Shown here piece by piece: positions 32,003 to 40,772 of a stretch of DNA of 64,000 nt. The stretch's first letter is position 1, and each line of letters begins with the position of its first letter. Origin of the DNA: Comamonadaceae bacterium OS-1. GTDB lineage: Bacteria; Pseudomonadota; Gammaproteobacteria; Burkholderiales; Burkholderiaceae_C. The stretch covers positions 1,054,001-1,118,000 of the forward strand of contig AP026969.1 of assembly GCA_027923965.1 (NCBI GenBank), given 5' to 3'. Under the pieces are notes generated by a model. The model was not told where the DNA came from and ran no database searches. It saw nothing but the letters and a program-made list of their open reading frames with translations. The translations under genes were made by a program, and so were the position numbers.

Positions 32003-32838
32003 AGTTTGTTCAAGGCTTGGACCTTCCAAGCCAGCCAGAGCTTGCGCAGCGGCGTGAGGCTGACGCGCTGGTGCAGCACCTGGAAGTTGTCGGCCTCGAT
32101 CTCGCGCAGCAGGGTGCGGTAGATGCTGGCCATCATCAGGCCCGGCTTCTGGGCGCGGCGGTCGGCTGCGGGCAGCATGGCAAAGGCTTCTTCGTACAGG
32201 GCGTGCGCGCGCTGGGCCTGGAAGCGCATCAGGGCGGTGAAGCGGTCGGAGTAGGTGCGCTTGAGGATCTCGTGGGCTTTTACGTCGAACTGCTGCAGCT
32301 CGCCCACCGGCAGGTAGATGCGGCCCATCAGCGCGTCTTCGCCCACGTCGCGGATGATGTTGGTGAGCTGGAAGGCCAGGCCCAGGGTGTGGGCGTAGGC
32401 GGTGGTGGCGGGGTCGGTCTGGCCGAAGATGCGGGCCGACACCTCGCCCACCACGCCCGCCACCAGGTGGCAGTAGCGCTGCAGGCCGGGGAAATCCAGG
32501 TAGCGGGTCTGCTCCAGGTCCATGTGGCAGCCTTCGATGATGGCCTGCAGGTGGCGTTGCTCGATCTGGTAGTCGGCGGCCAGCGGCATCAGGGCTTTCA
32601 TCACGGGGTGCGTGGGTTGGCCCGCATAGGCGTTGGCCACTTCGCTTTGCCACCAGGCTAATTTGGTGCGGGCGACGCTGGCATCGGCTATTTCGTCCAC
32701 CACGTCATCCACCTCGCGGCAGAAGGCATAAAAGGCGGTGATGGCGGCCCGGCGCGGCTTGGGCAGGAATAGAAAGGCGTAGTAGAAGCTGCTGCCAGAA
32801 GACGCGGCTTTGTTTTGGACGTATTGCTCAGGGGTCAT
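31999..32838 (-). CDS. hpnD: Presqualene diphosphate synthase HpnD
   Basis: A 279-residue trans-isoprenyl transferase that joins two farnesyl diphosphates. The first aspartate-rich motif is FYAFCREVDDVVDE, the second QLTNIIRDVGEDALMGRIYLP; GSSFYYAFLFLPKPRR at the start is the HpnD pattern. ATG at 32838 follows an AT-rich leader; hpnC ends 14 bases upstream. It overlaps hpnE by four bases, so the two are co-translated. Confidence 0.95.
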   Translation of the reverse strand: MTPEQYVQNKAASSGSSFYYAFLFLPKPRRAAITAFYAFCREVDDVVDEIADASVARTKLAWWQSEVANAYAGQPTHPVMKALMPLAADYQIEQRHLQAIIEGCHMDLEQTRYLDFPGLQRYCHLVAGVVGEVSARIFGQTDPATTAYAHTLGLAFQLTNIIRDVGEDALMGRIYLPVGELQQFDVKAHEILKRTYSDRFTALMRFQAQRAHALYEEAFAMLPAADRRAQKPGLMMASIYRTLLREIEADNFQVLHQRVSLTPLRKLWLAWKVQALNKL

Positions 32839-32852
32839 ATAGATAACGATTG

Positions 32853-33704
32853 TTACATCCACAGCGCGCGCCACAGCATCACGGGGATGTCGGCTTTGCC
32901 GACCGTGGGCCGGACGTGGCGGGTGGCACAACCCAAGGCTTCAATCTTGTCCAAGATGCGCAGGCCGCCTTGCACCACCAGGCGCAGCTCCCACCCGGCA
33001 CGGCCCGGCACGCGGTGCACCAGGGGCGCGCCGCTGCGCATCAGGGCACGGGCCCAGGCCAGGTTTTCTTCCATCAGGCGGGTCAGGGCGGGGCTTTGGG
33101 GGTTGTGGGCCAGGGCGGCAGCATCCACGCCATGGTGCTGGCTGCGGTCTTGCGGCAGGTAGAAGCGGCCGCGCGGCAGGTCCCGGCTCAGGTCTTGCCA
33201 GAAGTTGATGAGTTGCAAGGCGTTGCAAATGGCATCGCTGTGTTGCAGCGACTGCGCGTCCTCCACACCATACAGGTGCAGCAGCAGGCGGCCTACGGGC
33301 GCGGCGGAGCGTTGGCAGTAGTCCAGCAGCTCGGCGCGGTCGGCATAACCACTTTCTTCATCATTTTTGATGACGTCTTGCTTGAAGGCGCTCAGCAGGT
33401 CGGCCAGCAGCGGCTCGGGCAGCTTCCAGGCGGCGATGGCGGCCTGCAAGGGGCCGAACACCTGGGGCCAGCGGCTTGACGCGCTGCGGCCCGCGGCGGC
33501 ATCGGCCAGGTCGGCTCTGAATGCGGCCAGGTCGGCCAGCCGCTGGGCGGCCGGGGCATCGCCCTCGTCGGCCAGGTCGTCTGCGGTGCGCGCAAACCAG
33601 TAGATGGCGGCAATGGGCGGGCGCAAATGGGCCGGGCACAAGACCGATGCCACCGGAAAATTTTCATAGTGGTCCACGGTTTGTGGGATAGCATTTTGTT
33701 TCAA
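32853..33704 (-). CDS. hpnC: Hydroxysqualene synthase HpnC
   Basis: A 283-residue protein of the squalene/phytoene synthase family. HYENFPVASVLCPAHLRPPIAAIYWFARTADDLADEG with the DDLADE motif and QLINFWQDLSRDLPRGRFYLP with NFWQDLSRD are the HpnC signature; it turns presqualene diphosphate into hydroxysqualene. The start is a TTG at 33704: the nearby ATG is out of frame, and the next in-frame start would remove the conserved N-terminus. First gene of the operon. Confidence 0.94.
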   Translation of the reverse strand: MKQNAIPQTVDHYENFPVASVLCPAHLRPPIAAIYWFARTADDLADEGDAPAAQRLADLAAFRADLADAAAGRSASSRWPQVFGPLQAAIAAWKLPEPLLADLLSAFKQDVIKNDEESGYADRAELLDYCQRSAAPVGRLLLHLYGVEDAQSLQHSDAICNALQLINFWQDLSRDLPRGRFYLPQDRSQHHGVDAAALAHNPQSPALTRLMEENLAWARALMRSGAPLVHRVPGRAGWELRLVVQGGLRILDKIEALGCATRHVRPTVGKADIPVMLWRALWM

Positions 33705-33904
33705 AGTGATATCAACATGGGTAGGGCGTTCATGCCGGGATTGTCGCCTGCCCCGTTTTGGGTTTCTTTTGGTTCACTAACCCGCGAGTCAGTAATAATA
33801 GTTCTTGGCTATTTTTGTAGTTTTCACGACTTTTGCAGTGCCACGGTGTGGGGCCCCCGGTCCGCTGGCGGACGCTGCGCCAGTCCTATTTTCTTAGGCT
33901 CGCT

Positions 33905-35101
33905 ATGTCTCATCAATTCTCGTCGCCGCCCAATCTGCGTTCCCTGTTCCGTGCCAGCGTGTGCTGCTTCGGCGTGGCGGTGGTGCTGGCTGCGTGTTCC
34001 AAGCCCGAGCCTGCGCCTGAGCCCGTCCGTGCCGTCAAGGTCCTGACCGTGGCCCCCAGTGGCATGCAGGCGACGCTGGAGTTTGCCGGTGAAGTGCGTG
34101 CGCAGACCGAGTCGGCCCTGGGTTTTCGGGTGGCGGGCAAGATCACCCGGCGCCAGGCCGAGCTGGGCCAGCGCGTCAAGGTGGGCCAGGTGCTGGCGCA
34201 GCTGGACCCCAAGGACTACCAGTTGGCCGCCGACGCGGCCCGCGCGCAACTGGCCTCGGCCACCACCAACCGCGACCTGGCCAGTGCCGACTACAAGCGT
34301 TACAAAGAGCTGAAAGAGCAGAACTTCATCAGCGGTGCCCAGCTGGAGCAGCGCGAGAGCGCCCTCAAATCGGCCCAGGCCCAGGTGCAGCAGGCGCAGG
34401 CGCAGCTGTCGTCCCAGGGCAACCAGGCGGCCTACACCCAGTTGGTCTCGGACGTGGCGGGGGTGGTCACCGCCGTGGCCGCCGAGCCGGGCCAGGTGGT
34501 GGCGGCCGGTGCGCCGGTGGTGCGCGTGGCCCGTGACGGGGCCCGCGACGTGGTGTTTGTGGTGCCGGAAGACCGGGTGGCGGCGGTGACGCTGGGCTCG
34601 GCGGTGGAGGTGCGGGTGTGGGCCAGCAAGACCACGCTGGAGGGCAAGGTGCGCGAAGTGGCGGCCAGCGCCGACCCGGTCACCCGTACCTTCCAGGTGA
34701 AGGTGGCGATCAATGCCAAGACCGCCCCTGGGCTGGGCACCACGGTAAGCGTGCTACCCAAGGCGCTAAGCCTTGTGGGCACGCGGGTCATCAAGCTGCC
34801 GACCAGCGCACTCAAGCAAGAGGCCGACGGCACCACAGCGGTGTGGCTGGTAGACCCTGCCACGATGACGGTCAGACCCCAGCAGGTGGTGGTGGCCACG
34901 GCGGATGGCAACGAGGCCGTGATTGCCAGCGGCTTGCAACCCGGCATGCAGGTGGTGTCCGCCGGTGTGCATGTGCTGACCGCGGGACAAAAGGTGTCTA
35001 TTTACCAACAAAAACCGACTCCTGAGCAGACTGGATCAGCACAAGAAGCTACTGAAAGTGTAGTGCCACCCGTGGCTGCGTCCGCATCTGCCGCACAGTG
35101 A
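33905..35101 (+). CDS. RND efflux periplasmic adaptor lipoprotein (membrane fusion protein)
   Basis: A 398-residue lipoprotein; the lipobox is VVLAAC at residue 31, then a Pro/Glu linker. The lipoyl half-motifs are ALGFRVAGKITRRQAELGQRVKVGQVLAQLDPKDY and VAGVVTAVAAEPGQVVAAGAPVVRVA, around a coiled-coil hairpin (about 105-165). It joins the inner-membrane pump to an outer-membrane TolC-type channel. The last 20 codons contain a copy of the dispersed repeat (about 35018-35065), so the C-terminal tail is repeat-derived. No outer-membrane factor gene follows. Confidence 0.93.
   Translation: MSHQFSSPPNLRSLFRASVCCFGVAVVLAACSKPEPAPEPVRAVKVLTVAPSGMQATLEFAGEVRAQTESALGFRVAGKITRRQAELGQRVKVGQVLAQLDPKDYQLAADAARAQLASATTNRDLASADYKRYKELKEQNFISGAQLEQRESALKSAQAQVQQAQAQLSSQGNQAAYTQLVSDVAGVVTAVAAEPGQVVAAGAPVVRVARDGARDVVFVVPEDRVAAVTLGSAVEVRVWASKTTLEGKVREVAASADPVTRTFQVKVAINAKTAPGLGTTVSVLPKALSLVGTRVIKLPTSALKQEADGTTAVWLVDPATMTVRPQQVVVATADGNEAVIASGLQPGMQVVSAGVHVLTAGQKVSIYQQKPTPEQTGSAQEATESVVPPVAASASAAQ
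35018..35065. repeat. Dispersed repeat copy inside the efflux adaptor gene
   Basis: Within the coding sequence: CTCCTGAGCAGACTGGATCA, GCACAAGAAGCTACTGAAAG, TGTAG. It matches the right arm (CAAGCAC..AAAGCTAT..) in reading frame and encodes the tail PEQTGSAQEATES. Confidence 0.5.
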
Positions 35102-35108
35102 GTTTCTG

Positions 35109-38100
35109 ATGACGCAACCCCATACCCCTGAGCAGCCCAAGTCGGGCTTCAATTTGTCCCAATGGGCGCTGGAACACCCTGCGCTGACCCGCTACCTGCT
35201 GGTGGTGCTGATGGTGATGGGCTTTGCCTCTTACTTCCAGCTCGGCCAGGACGAAGACCCGCCGTTCACCTTCCGCGTGATGGTGGTCAAGACCTTCTGG
35301 CCGGGTGCCACCGCCCAGCAGGTGGCCGAGCAGGTCACCGACCGGCTGGAGCGCACCCTGCAGGAAGTGCCGTTTGCCGAAAAGATCCGCAGCTATTCCA
35401 AACCGGGTGAGTCGCTGATCACCTTCCAGGTCAAGGATTCGATCAAGGGCAGCGAAGTCGCCAACCTTTGGTACGTGGTGCGCAAGAAGATCGGCGACAT
35501 GACCTACACCCTGCCGTCGGGCGTGCAAGGGCCGTTTTTCAACGACGATTTTGGCGATGTGTACGGCGTGATCTACGCGCTGGAGTCCGACGGCTTCAGC
35601 AATGCCGAGCTCAAGGTGTTTGCCGACGAGGTGCGCCAGAAGCTGCTGCGCGTGCCCGACGTAGGCAAGGTCGAGTTGTTTGGCGTGCAGGACGAAAAAG
35701 TCTATGTCGAGGTGTCGCAAAAGCGCCTGGCCCAGCTCGGGCTGGACCTGAACCAGGTGCTGGCCCAGCTGGGCCAGCAAAACGCAGTGGAAAGCGCCGG
35801 CGCGGTGCAAACCCCGCTGGACGTGGTGCAGGTGCGGGTGGGCGGGCAGTTCCAGTCGGTGGAGCAGCTGCGGGCCATGCCCATCCGCGGGGCCACCAGC
35901 GCCACGGCGGGCGCGGGCCAGCTGCGGCTGGGCGATATCGCCGAGATCACCCGCGGCTACATCGACCCTCCCAGCGTGAAGGTGCGCTTCCAGGGCAAGG
36001 AAGTGATTGCCCTGGGCGTGTCCATGGCCAAGGGCGGCGACATCATCGTGCTGGGCAAGGCCATGGATGCCATGGCGCTGCAGATCGGCAAAAGCCTGCC
36101 CGCCGGGGTCAAGCTGGTGCAGGTGCAAGACCAGCCCAAGACCGTCAGCACCTCGGTGAACGAGTTCATCCATGTGCTGATCGAGGCGGTGGTCATCGTG
36201 CTGGCGGTCAGCTTCATCAGCCTGGGCCTGCACAAGCGGCCCGGTAAGAACCCGCTGTGGCGGCGCTACACGCTGGACATGCGGCCCGGCCTGGTGGTGG
36301 GAATCACCATTCCGCTGGTGTTGGGCGTGACCTTTCTGGGCATGTGGTACTGGGGCATCGGCCTGCACAAGATTTCGCTGGGCTCGCTGATCATTGCGCT
36401 GGGCCTGCTGGTGGACGATGCCATCATCGCCGTGGAAATGATGGTGCGCAAAATGGAAGAGGGCTATGACAAGGTGCGTGCCGCCACCTTCGCCTACGAG
36501 ATCACCGCCATGCCCATGCTGACCGGCACGCTGATCACGGCGGCGGGCTTTTTGCCCATCGGCCTGGCCAAGTCCACCACCGGCGAATACACCTTTGCGA
36601 TCTTTGCCGTCACCGTGATGGCCCTGCTGCTGAGCTGGGTGGTGTCGGTGTACTTCGTGCCCTACCTGGGCGTGGTGCTGCTCAAAGCCCCGCCGCACGC
36701 CAAGGTGCTGCCGGGCGATGGCCAGCCGCAAGGACACGGGCATGACAGCTTTGACACCCCGTTCTACCAGCGCTTTCGGCGTCTGGTGGGCTGGTGCGTG
36801 CTGCACCGCTGGATCACCATCGCCCTGACCTTACTGATTTTTGCCCTGGGCATCGTGGGCATGGGCAAGGTGCAGCAGCAGTTCTTCCCTGACTCCAGCC
36901 GACCGGAAATCCTGGTGGACCTGTGGTTCCCCGAAGGCACCTCGTTTGAGGCCAACGAGGCCACGGCCAAACTGGTGGAGGCGAGTCTGCTGAAGGAGCC
37001 GGGCGTGGCTTCGGTGGTGTCCTGGGTGGGTTCGGGCGTGCCGCGCTTCTTCCTGCCGTTGGACCAGGTGTTTCCGCAGACCAATGTGTCGCAGCTCATC
37101 GTCATGACCAAGGATCTGAAAGCCCGGGATGTCTTGCGCAACAAGCTGCCCACCCTGCTGGCCACCGAGTTCCCCGAGGTCCGCGGGCGGGCCAAGCTCT
37201 TGTCTACCGGCCCGCCGGTGGCGTATCCGGTGCAGTTCCGCGTCATCGGTACCGACCCCGGTGTACTGCGGTTGCGGGCCGACGAGGTCAAGGCCGCGAT
37301 GCGCCAGAACGCCAACACCCGCGGGGTGAATGACAACTGGAACGAGTCGGTCAAGGTGATGCGCCTGGAAGTGGACCAGACCAAGGCGCGTGCGCTGGGT
37401 GTCACCAGCCAGTCGATCGCCCAGGCTGCCAAGGTCATCCTGACCGGTTCCACCGTGGGCCAGTTCCGCGAGAACGACAAGCTCATCGACATCGTGCTGC
37501 GCCAGCCGCTGGACGAGCGCAGCGCCATCACCGACATCGGCAACGCCTACCTGCCCACCGCCTCCGGGCAGTCGATTCCGCTGCTGCAGATCGCCAAACC
37601 GGTGTTCGAGTGGGAGCCCGGCGTGATGTGGCGCGAAAACCGCGACTACGCCATCACCGTGCAGGCCGACATCACCGAGGGCTTGCAGGGTGCCACCGTC
37701 ACCAATGCGCTGCTGCCCACCCTGCGCGCCCTGGAGGCGCAGTGGGCGGGCAAAGGCATGGGGGCCTACCGTATCGAAGTCGCCGGTGCCGTGGAGGAGA
37801 GCAGCAAGGGTTCTTCGTCCATCGCCGCGGGCATTCCCATCATGCTGTTCCTCACCTTCACCTTGCTGATGCTGCAACTGCAAAGCTTCAGCCGGGCCAT
37901 GCTGGTGTTCCTGACCGGCCCGCTGGGTATTGCCGGGGTGGCCGGAGCCTTGATTCTGCTGGGCCGCCCGTTTGGCTTTGTGGCGCTGTTGGGGGTGATT
38001 GCGCTGATGGGCATGATCCAGCGCAACTCGGTGATCCTGATCGACCAGATCGAGCACGAACGTGCAAGGGGCGTACCCACCTGGGACGCGATCGTGGAGT

Positions 38101-38300
38101 CGGCCGTGGGGCGCTTGCGTCCGATCGTGCTGACCGCGGCGGCGGCCGTGCTGGCCATGATCCCGCTGTCGCGCTCGGTGTTCTGGGGGCCGATGGCCGT
38201 GGCCATCATGGGCGGCCTGATCGTGGCCACCGTGCTGACCTTGTTGGCCTTGCCCGCCATGTACGCGGCCTGGTTCCGGGTCAAGCGCGACTCCCACTGA
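35109..38300 (+). CDS. RND efflux pump, inner-membrane permease
   Basis: A 1063-residue proton-driven pump of the AcrB/HAE1 superfamily. Twelve TM helices in two halves with two large periplasmic loops. The TM4 proton-relay pair is in LGLLVDDAIIAVEMMVRKME (two adjacent Asp). The other conserved words are WPGATAQQVAEQVTDRLERTL near the N-terminus and GVIALMGMIQRNSVILIDQIE in the second half. It starts eight bases after the adaptor stop. The substrate class cannot be read; absence of the aromatic multidrug pocket pattern cannot be judged by eye. Confidence 0.94.
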   Translation: MTQPHTPEQPKSGFNLSQWALEHPALTRYLLVVLMVMGFASYFQLGQDEDPPFTFRVMVVKTFWPGATAQQVAEQVTDRLERTLQEVPFAEKIRSYSKPGESLITFQVKDSIKGSEVANLWYVVRKKIGDMTYTLPSGVQGPFFNDDFGDVYGVIYALESDGFSNAELKVFADEVRQKLLRVPDVGKVELFGVQDEKVYVEVSQKRLAQLGLDLNQVLAQLGQQNAVESAGAVQTPLDVVQVRVGGQFQSVEQLRAMPIRGATSATAGAGQLRLGDIAEITRGYIDPPSVKVRFQGKEVIALGVSMAKGGDIIVLGKAMDAMALQIGKSLPAGVKLVQVQDQPKTVSTSVNEFIHVLIEAVVIVLAVSFISLGLHKRPGKNPLWRRYTLDMRPGLVVGITIPLVLGVTFLGMWYWGIGLHKISLGSLIIALGLLVDDAIIAVEMMVRKMEEGYDKVRAATFAYEITAMPMLTGTLITAAGFLPIGLAKSTTGEYTFAIFAVTVMALLLSWVVSVYFVPYLGVVLLKAPPHAKVLPGDGQPQGHGHDSFDTPFYQRFRRLVGWCVLHRWITIALTLLIFALGIVGMGKVQQQFFPDSSRPEILVDLWFPEGTSFEANEATAKLVEASLLKEPGVASVVSWVGSGVPRFFLPLDQVFPQTNVSQLIVMTKDLKARDVLRNKLPTLLATEFPEVRGRAKLLSTGPPVAYPVQFRVIGTDPGVLRLRADEVKAAMRQNANTRGVNDNWNESVKVMRLEVDQTKARALGVTSQSIAQAAKVILTGSTVGQFRENDKLIDIVLRQPLDERSAITDIGNAYLPTASGQSIPLLQIAKPVFEWEPGVMWRENRDYAITVQADITEGLQGATVTNALLPTLRALEAQWAGKGMGAYRIEVAGAVEESSKGSSSIAAGIPIMLFLTFTLLMLQLQSFSRAMLVFLTGPLGIAGVAGALILLGRPFGFVALLGVIALMGMIQRNSVILIDQIEHERARGVPTWDAIVESAVGRLRPIVLTAAAAVLAMIPLSRSVFWGPMAVAIMGGLIVATVLTLLALPAMYAAWFRVKRDSH

Positions 38301-38369
38301 GGCCCAGGTTAGCCCGTACGAAAACCGGTCTGCGAGCACGCTAAAATAGCGGGCTGACCGATTTCACAC

Positions 38370-38401
38370 AAACGGTCTTGGCGTAACAACCAAGACCGTT
38401 T
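38370..38401 (+). terminator. Hairpin between the efflux operon and tRNA-Leu
   Basis: AAACGGTCTTGG and CCAAGACCGTTT form a 12-bp stem with an eight-base loop. A weak T-rich tail follows. It may end the efflux transcript, or act as the tRNA leader structure. Confidence 0.5.
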
Positions 38402-38416
38402 GTTAGTTCTGAATCT

Positions 38417-38503
38417 GCGCGGGTGGCGAAATTGGTAGACGCACCAGGTTTAGGTCCTGACGTCCGCAAGGATGTGGGGGTTCGAGTCCCCCCCCGCGCA
38501 CCA
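38417..38503 (+). tRNA. tRNA-Leu (UAG)
   Basis: An 87-base type-II tRNA with encoded CCA. The acceptor GCGCGGG pairs with CCCGCGC, the D-arm has GGTGGCGAAATTGGTAGAC, the anticodon loop TTTAGGT gives anticodon TAG, the variable arm is long, as for Leu, and the T-arm contains GGTTCGAGTCC. It sits 28 bases upstream of tig and is probably co-transcribed with or just ahead of it. Confidence 0.95.
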
Positions 38504-38531
38504 CACTTTTTTATACGAGACCGAGACCAAG

Positions 38532-39842
38532 ATGGCTGTTACTGTTGAAACCCTTGAAAAGCTGGAACGCAAAATCACGCTGTCCCTGCCTGTGGATGTG
38601 ATCCAGAACGAAGTGGCTACCCGTCTCAAGAAGATGGCCCGCACCGTCAAGATGGACGGCTTCCGTCCAGGCAAAGTGCCCATGAACGTGGTCGCCCAGC
38701 GCTACGGCTATTCGGTCCACTACGAAGTCATGAACGACAAGGTGGGCGAGGCTTTTGCCGTGGCCGCCAACGAAGCCAAGCTGCGTGTCGCAGGCCAGCC
38801 CCGCATCAGCGAAAACGAATCCTCGCCCGAAGGCCAAATGGCTTTCGACGCGGTTTTCGAAGTCTTCCCCGATGTCAAGATCGGCGACCTGGGCACCGCC
38901 GAAGTCGAAAAAATCACCACCGCCGTGGACGACGGCGCGATTGACAAGACCGTCGAAATCCTGCGCAAGCAACGCCGTACCTTCGCTCAGCGCGCTCTCG
39001 AAGCCGCTGCCGAAGACGGTGACCGCGTGACGGTGGACTTCGAAGGCAAGATCGACGGCGAAACCTTCGAAGGCGGCAAGGCCGAAGCCTTCCAGTTTCT
39101 GGTCGGCGAAGGCCAGATGCTCAAAGAATTCGAAGATGCCGTGCGTGGCATGAAGTCCGGCGAAAGCCGCACTTTCCCGCTGGCATTCCCGGCCGACTAC
39201 CACGGCAAGGACGTGGCTGGCAAGCAAGCCGACTTCATGGTCACCGTGAAGAAGATCGAAGCCGCCCACCTGCCTGCCGTGGACGAAACCCTGGCCAAGT
39301 CGCTCGGCATTGCCGACGCTACGGTCGAAGGCCTGCGCGCCGACATCCGTAAAAACCTGGAGCGCGAAGTCAAGTTCCGCGTGCTGGCCCGCAACAAGCA
39401 GGCCGCCATGGACGCCTTGGTGTCCAAGTCGGAACTCGACCTGCCCAACTCCAGCGTGCAGTCCGAACTGAACCGCCTGGTCGAAAACGCCCGCGCCGAT
39501 TTGAAGAAGCGTGGCATCAAGGACGCAGACAAGGCCCCGATTCCTGACGACCTGTTCCGCCCACAGGCCGAGCGCCGCGTGCGCCTGGGTCTGGTCGTGG
39601 CCGAGCTGGTGCGCAGCAACACGCTGCAAGCTACCACCGAGCAGATCAAGGCCCACATCGAAGAGCTGGCCGCCAGCTACGAGAAGCCCACCGACGTGGT
39701 CCGTTGGTACTACAGCGACAACCAGCGCCTGGCCGAAGTCGAAGCCATCGTGATCGAAAGCAATGTCACCGAATTCGTCCTGGGCAAAGCCCAAGTGGTG
39801 GAAAAAGCGGTTGCCTTTGACGAACTGATGGCGCAGAACTGA
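38532..39842 (+). CDS. tig: Trigger factor
   Basis: A 436-residue ribosome-bound chaperone and peptidyl-prolyl isomerase. The N-terminal ribosome-docking signature FRPGKVPMNVVAQRYG is present, the FKBP-like PPIase domain starts near 160 (EDGDRVTVDFEGKIDGETFEGGKAEAF, LVGEGQMLKEFEDAVRGMKSGE), and the helical C-terminal arms follow. Length is typical. ATG at 38532 starts the conserved MAVTVETLEKLERKI. First gene of the tig-clpP-clpX-lon block; a terminator follows. Confidence 0.97.
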   Translation: MAVTVETLEKLERKITLSLPVDVIQNEVATRLKKMARTVKMDGFRPGKVPMNVVAQRYGYSVHYEVMNDKVGEAFAVAANEAKLRVAGQPRISENESSPEGQMAFDAVFEVFPDVKIGDLGTAEVEKITTAVDDGAIDKTVEILRKQRRTFAQRALEAAAEDGDRVTVDFEGKIDGETFEGGKAEAFQFLVGEGQMLKEFEDAVRGMKSGESRTFPLAFPADYHGKDVAGKQADFMVTVKKIEAAHLPAVDETLAKSLGIADATVEGLRADIRKNLEREVKFRVLARNKQAAMDALVSKSELDLPNSSVQSELNRLVENARADLKKRGIKDADKAPIPDDLFRPQAERRVRLGLVVAELVRSNTLQATTEQIKAHIEELAASYEKPTDVVRWYYSDNQRLAEVEAIVIESNVTEFVLGKAQVVEKAVAFDELMAQN

Positions 39843-39862
39843 AGATTTTGAATTTTTAAAGC

Positions 39863-39914
39863 AATGGGGTTGGTGTGTGGATTGAACTCCCGCGCACCAG
39901 CCCCATTTGTTTTG
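39863..39914 (+). terminator. Rho-independent terminator after tig
   Basis: AATGGGGTTGGTG pairs with CACCAGCCCCATT (13 bp with one wobble, about 19-base loop) and is followed by TGTTTTGT. Its right arm also contains the CCCCATTT of the candidate sigma-32 promoter of clpP. Confidence 0.75.
39882..39908 (+). promoter_or_regulatory. Candidate sigma-32 (heat-shock) promoter of clpP
   Basis: TTGAA at 39882-39886 is followed after 14 bases by CCCCATTT (39901-39908), close to the CTTGAA/CCCCATTT consensus of groE-type heat-shock promoters. clpP starts 113 bases downstream. It overlaps the tig terminator hairpin. Confidence 0.6.
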
Positions 39915-39927
39915 TCTAAAGTAACAC

Positions 39928-39989
39928 AGGACTTACGCAAGCGCCTCCTGTCAGCCCGCAGGGCGATGCAGGGGCACCGCGTAAGTCCT
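39928..39989. repeat. Short inverted-repeat element between tig and clpP
   Basis: AGGACTTACGC and GCGTAAGTCCT form a perfect 11-bp inverted repeat enclosing 40 bases. It looks like a miniature (MITE-like) element or IS relic lying in the clpP leader. No ORF inside. Confidence 0.6.
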
Positions 39990-40020
39990 ATAACATCTGT
40001 TCAAACTTCGGAGTCACCCC

Positions 40021-40668
40021 ATGTACAGAAACCAAGCTGACAGCATCCCGTTCGGCGCTTACGATTCATTGCAAACCGAGGCCCTGGGACTGGTGCCCAT
40101 GGTGATTGAGCAGTCCGGCCGTGGCGAGCGCTCGTACGACATCTACTCGCGCCTGCTCAAAGAGCGCGTGATTTTCCTGGTGGGCCCGGTCGAAGACTAC
40201 ATGGCCAACCTGGTGGTGGCCCAGTTGTTGTTCCTGGAAAGCGAAAACCCGGACAAAGACATTTCGCTCTACATCAATTCGCCTGGCGGCTCCGTCAGCG
40301 CAGGTTTGGCGATCTTTGACACCATGAACTTCATCAAGCCCGATGTGTCCACGCTGTGCACCGGTATGTCGGCCAGCATGGGCTCTTTCCTGTTGGCCGC
40401 CGGTGCCAAAGGCAAGCGCTTTGCGCTGCCCAACTCCAGCGTCATGATCCACCAGCCCTCGGGTGGAGCACGCGGCATGGCCAGCGACATCGAGATTTCG
40501 GCGCGTGAAATTCTGAAAACCCGTGAGCAGCTCAACAAGATCTACGCCGAGCGTACCGGCCAGCCCGTAGAAAAGATTGCGCGCGACATGGAGCGCGACT
40601 ACTGGCTGTCGGCCAATGAAGCGAAAGAATACGGCCTGGTGGACCAGGTCATCGCCAAACGTTCCTAG
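40021..40668 (+). CDS. clpP: ATP-dependent Clp protease, proteolytic subunit
   Basis: A 215-residue serine protease that forms a double seven-ring barrel and degrades substrates unfolded by ClpX or ClpA. The catalytic triad is Ser119 (GMSASMGS), His144 (MIHQP) and Asp193 (ERDYWLS). The oxyanion region SPGGSVSAG is present, and the C-terminus is of normal length. ATG at 40021 follows a GGAG site. ClpX is encoded 104 bases downstream after a terminator. Confidence 0.98.
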   Translation: MYRNQADSIPFGAYDSLQTEALGLVPMVIEQSGRGERSYDIYSRLLKERVIFLVGPVEDYMANLVVAQLLFLESENPDKDISLYINSPGGSVSAGLAIFDTMNFIKPDVSTLCTGMSASMGSFLLAAGAKGKRFALPNSSVMIHQPSGGARGMASDIEISAREILKTREQLNKIYAERTGQPVEKIARDMERDYWLSANEAKEYGLVDQVIAKRS

Positions 40669-40696
40669 CCTAGAAATAGGGGGCTAAGAAGTCCAT

Positions 40697-40734
40697 AACG
40701 GCGTTTTCTGCAACAGAAAGCGCCGTTTTTATTT
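40697..40734 (+). terminator. Terminator/attenuator between clpP and clpX
   Basis: AACGGCGTTTTCTG pairs with CAGAAAGCGCCGTT (14 bp, one wobble, CAA loop) and is followed by TTTATTT. It should end most clpP transcripts and so set the ratio of ClpP to ClpX. Confidence 0.85.
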
Positions 40735-40772
40735 GGTTATCATTCAGTAACGACTGAAAAGGCATTCCTCCC

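Noticed and set aside
35049..36806. Long minus-strand frame opposite the RND permease
   Set aside because: His/Gln-rich antisense translation without motifs; the plus strand encodes a complete pump.
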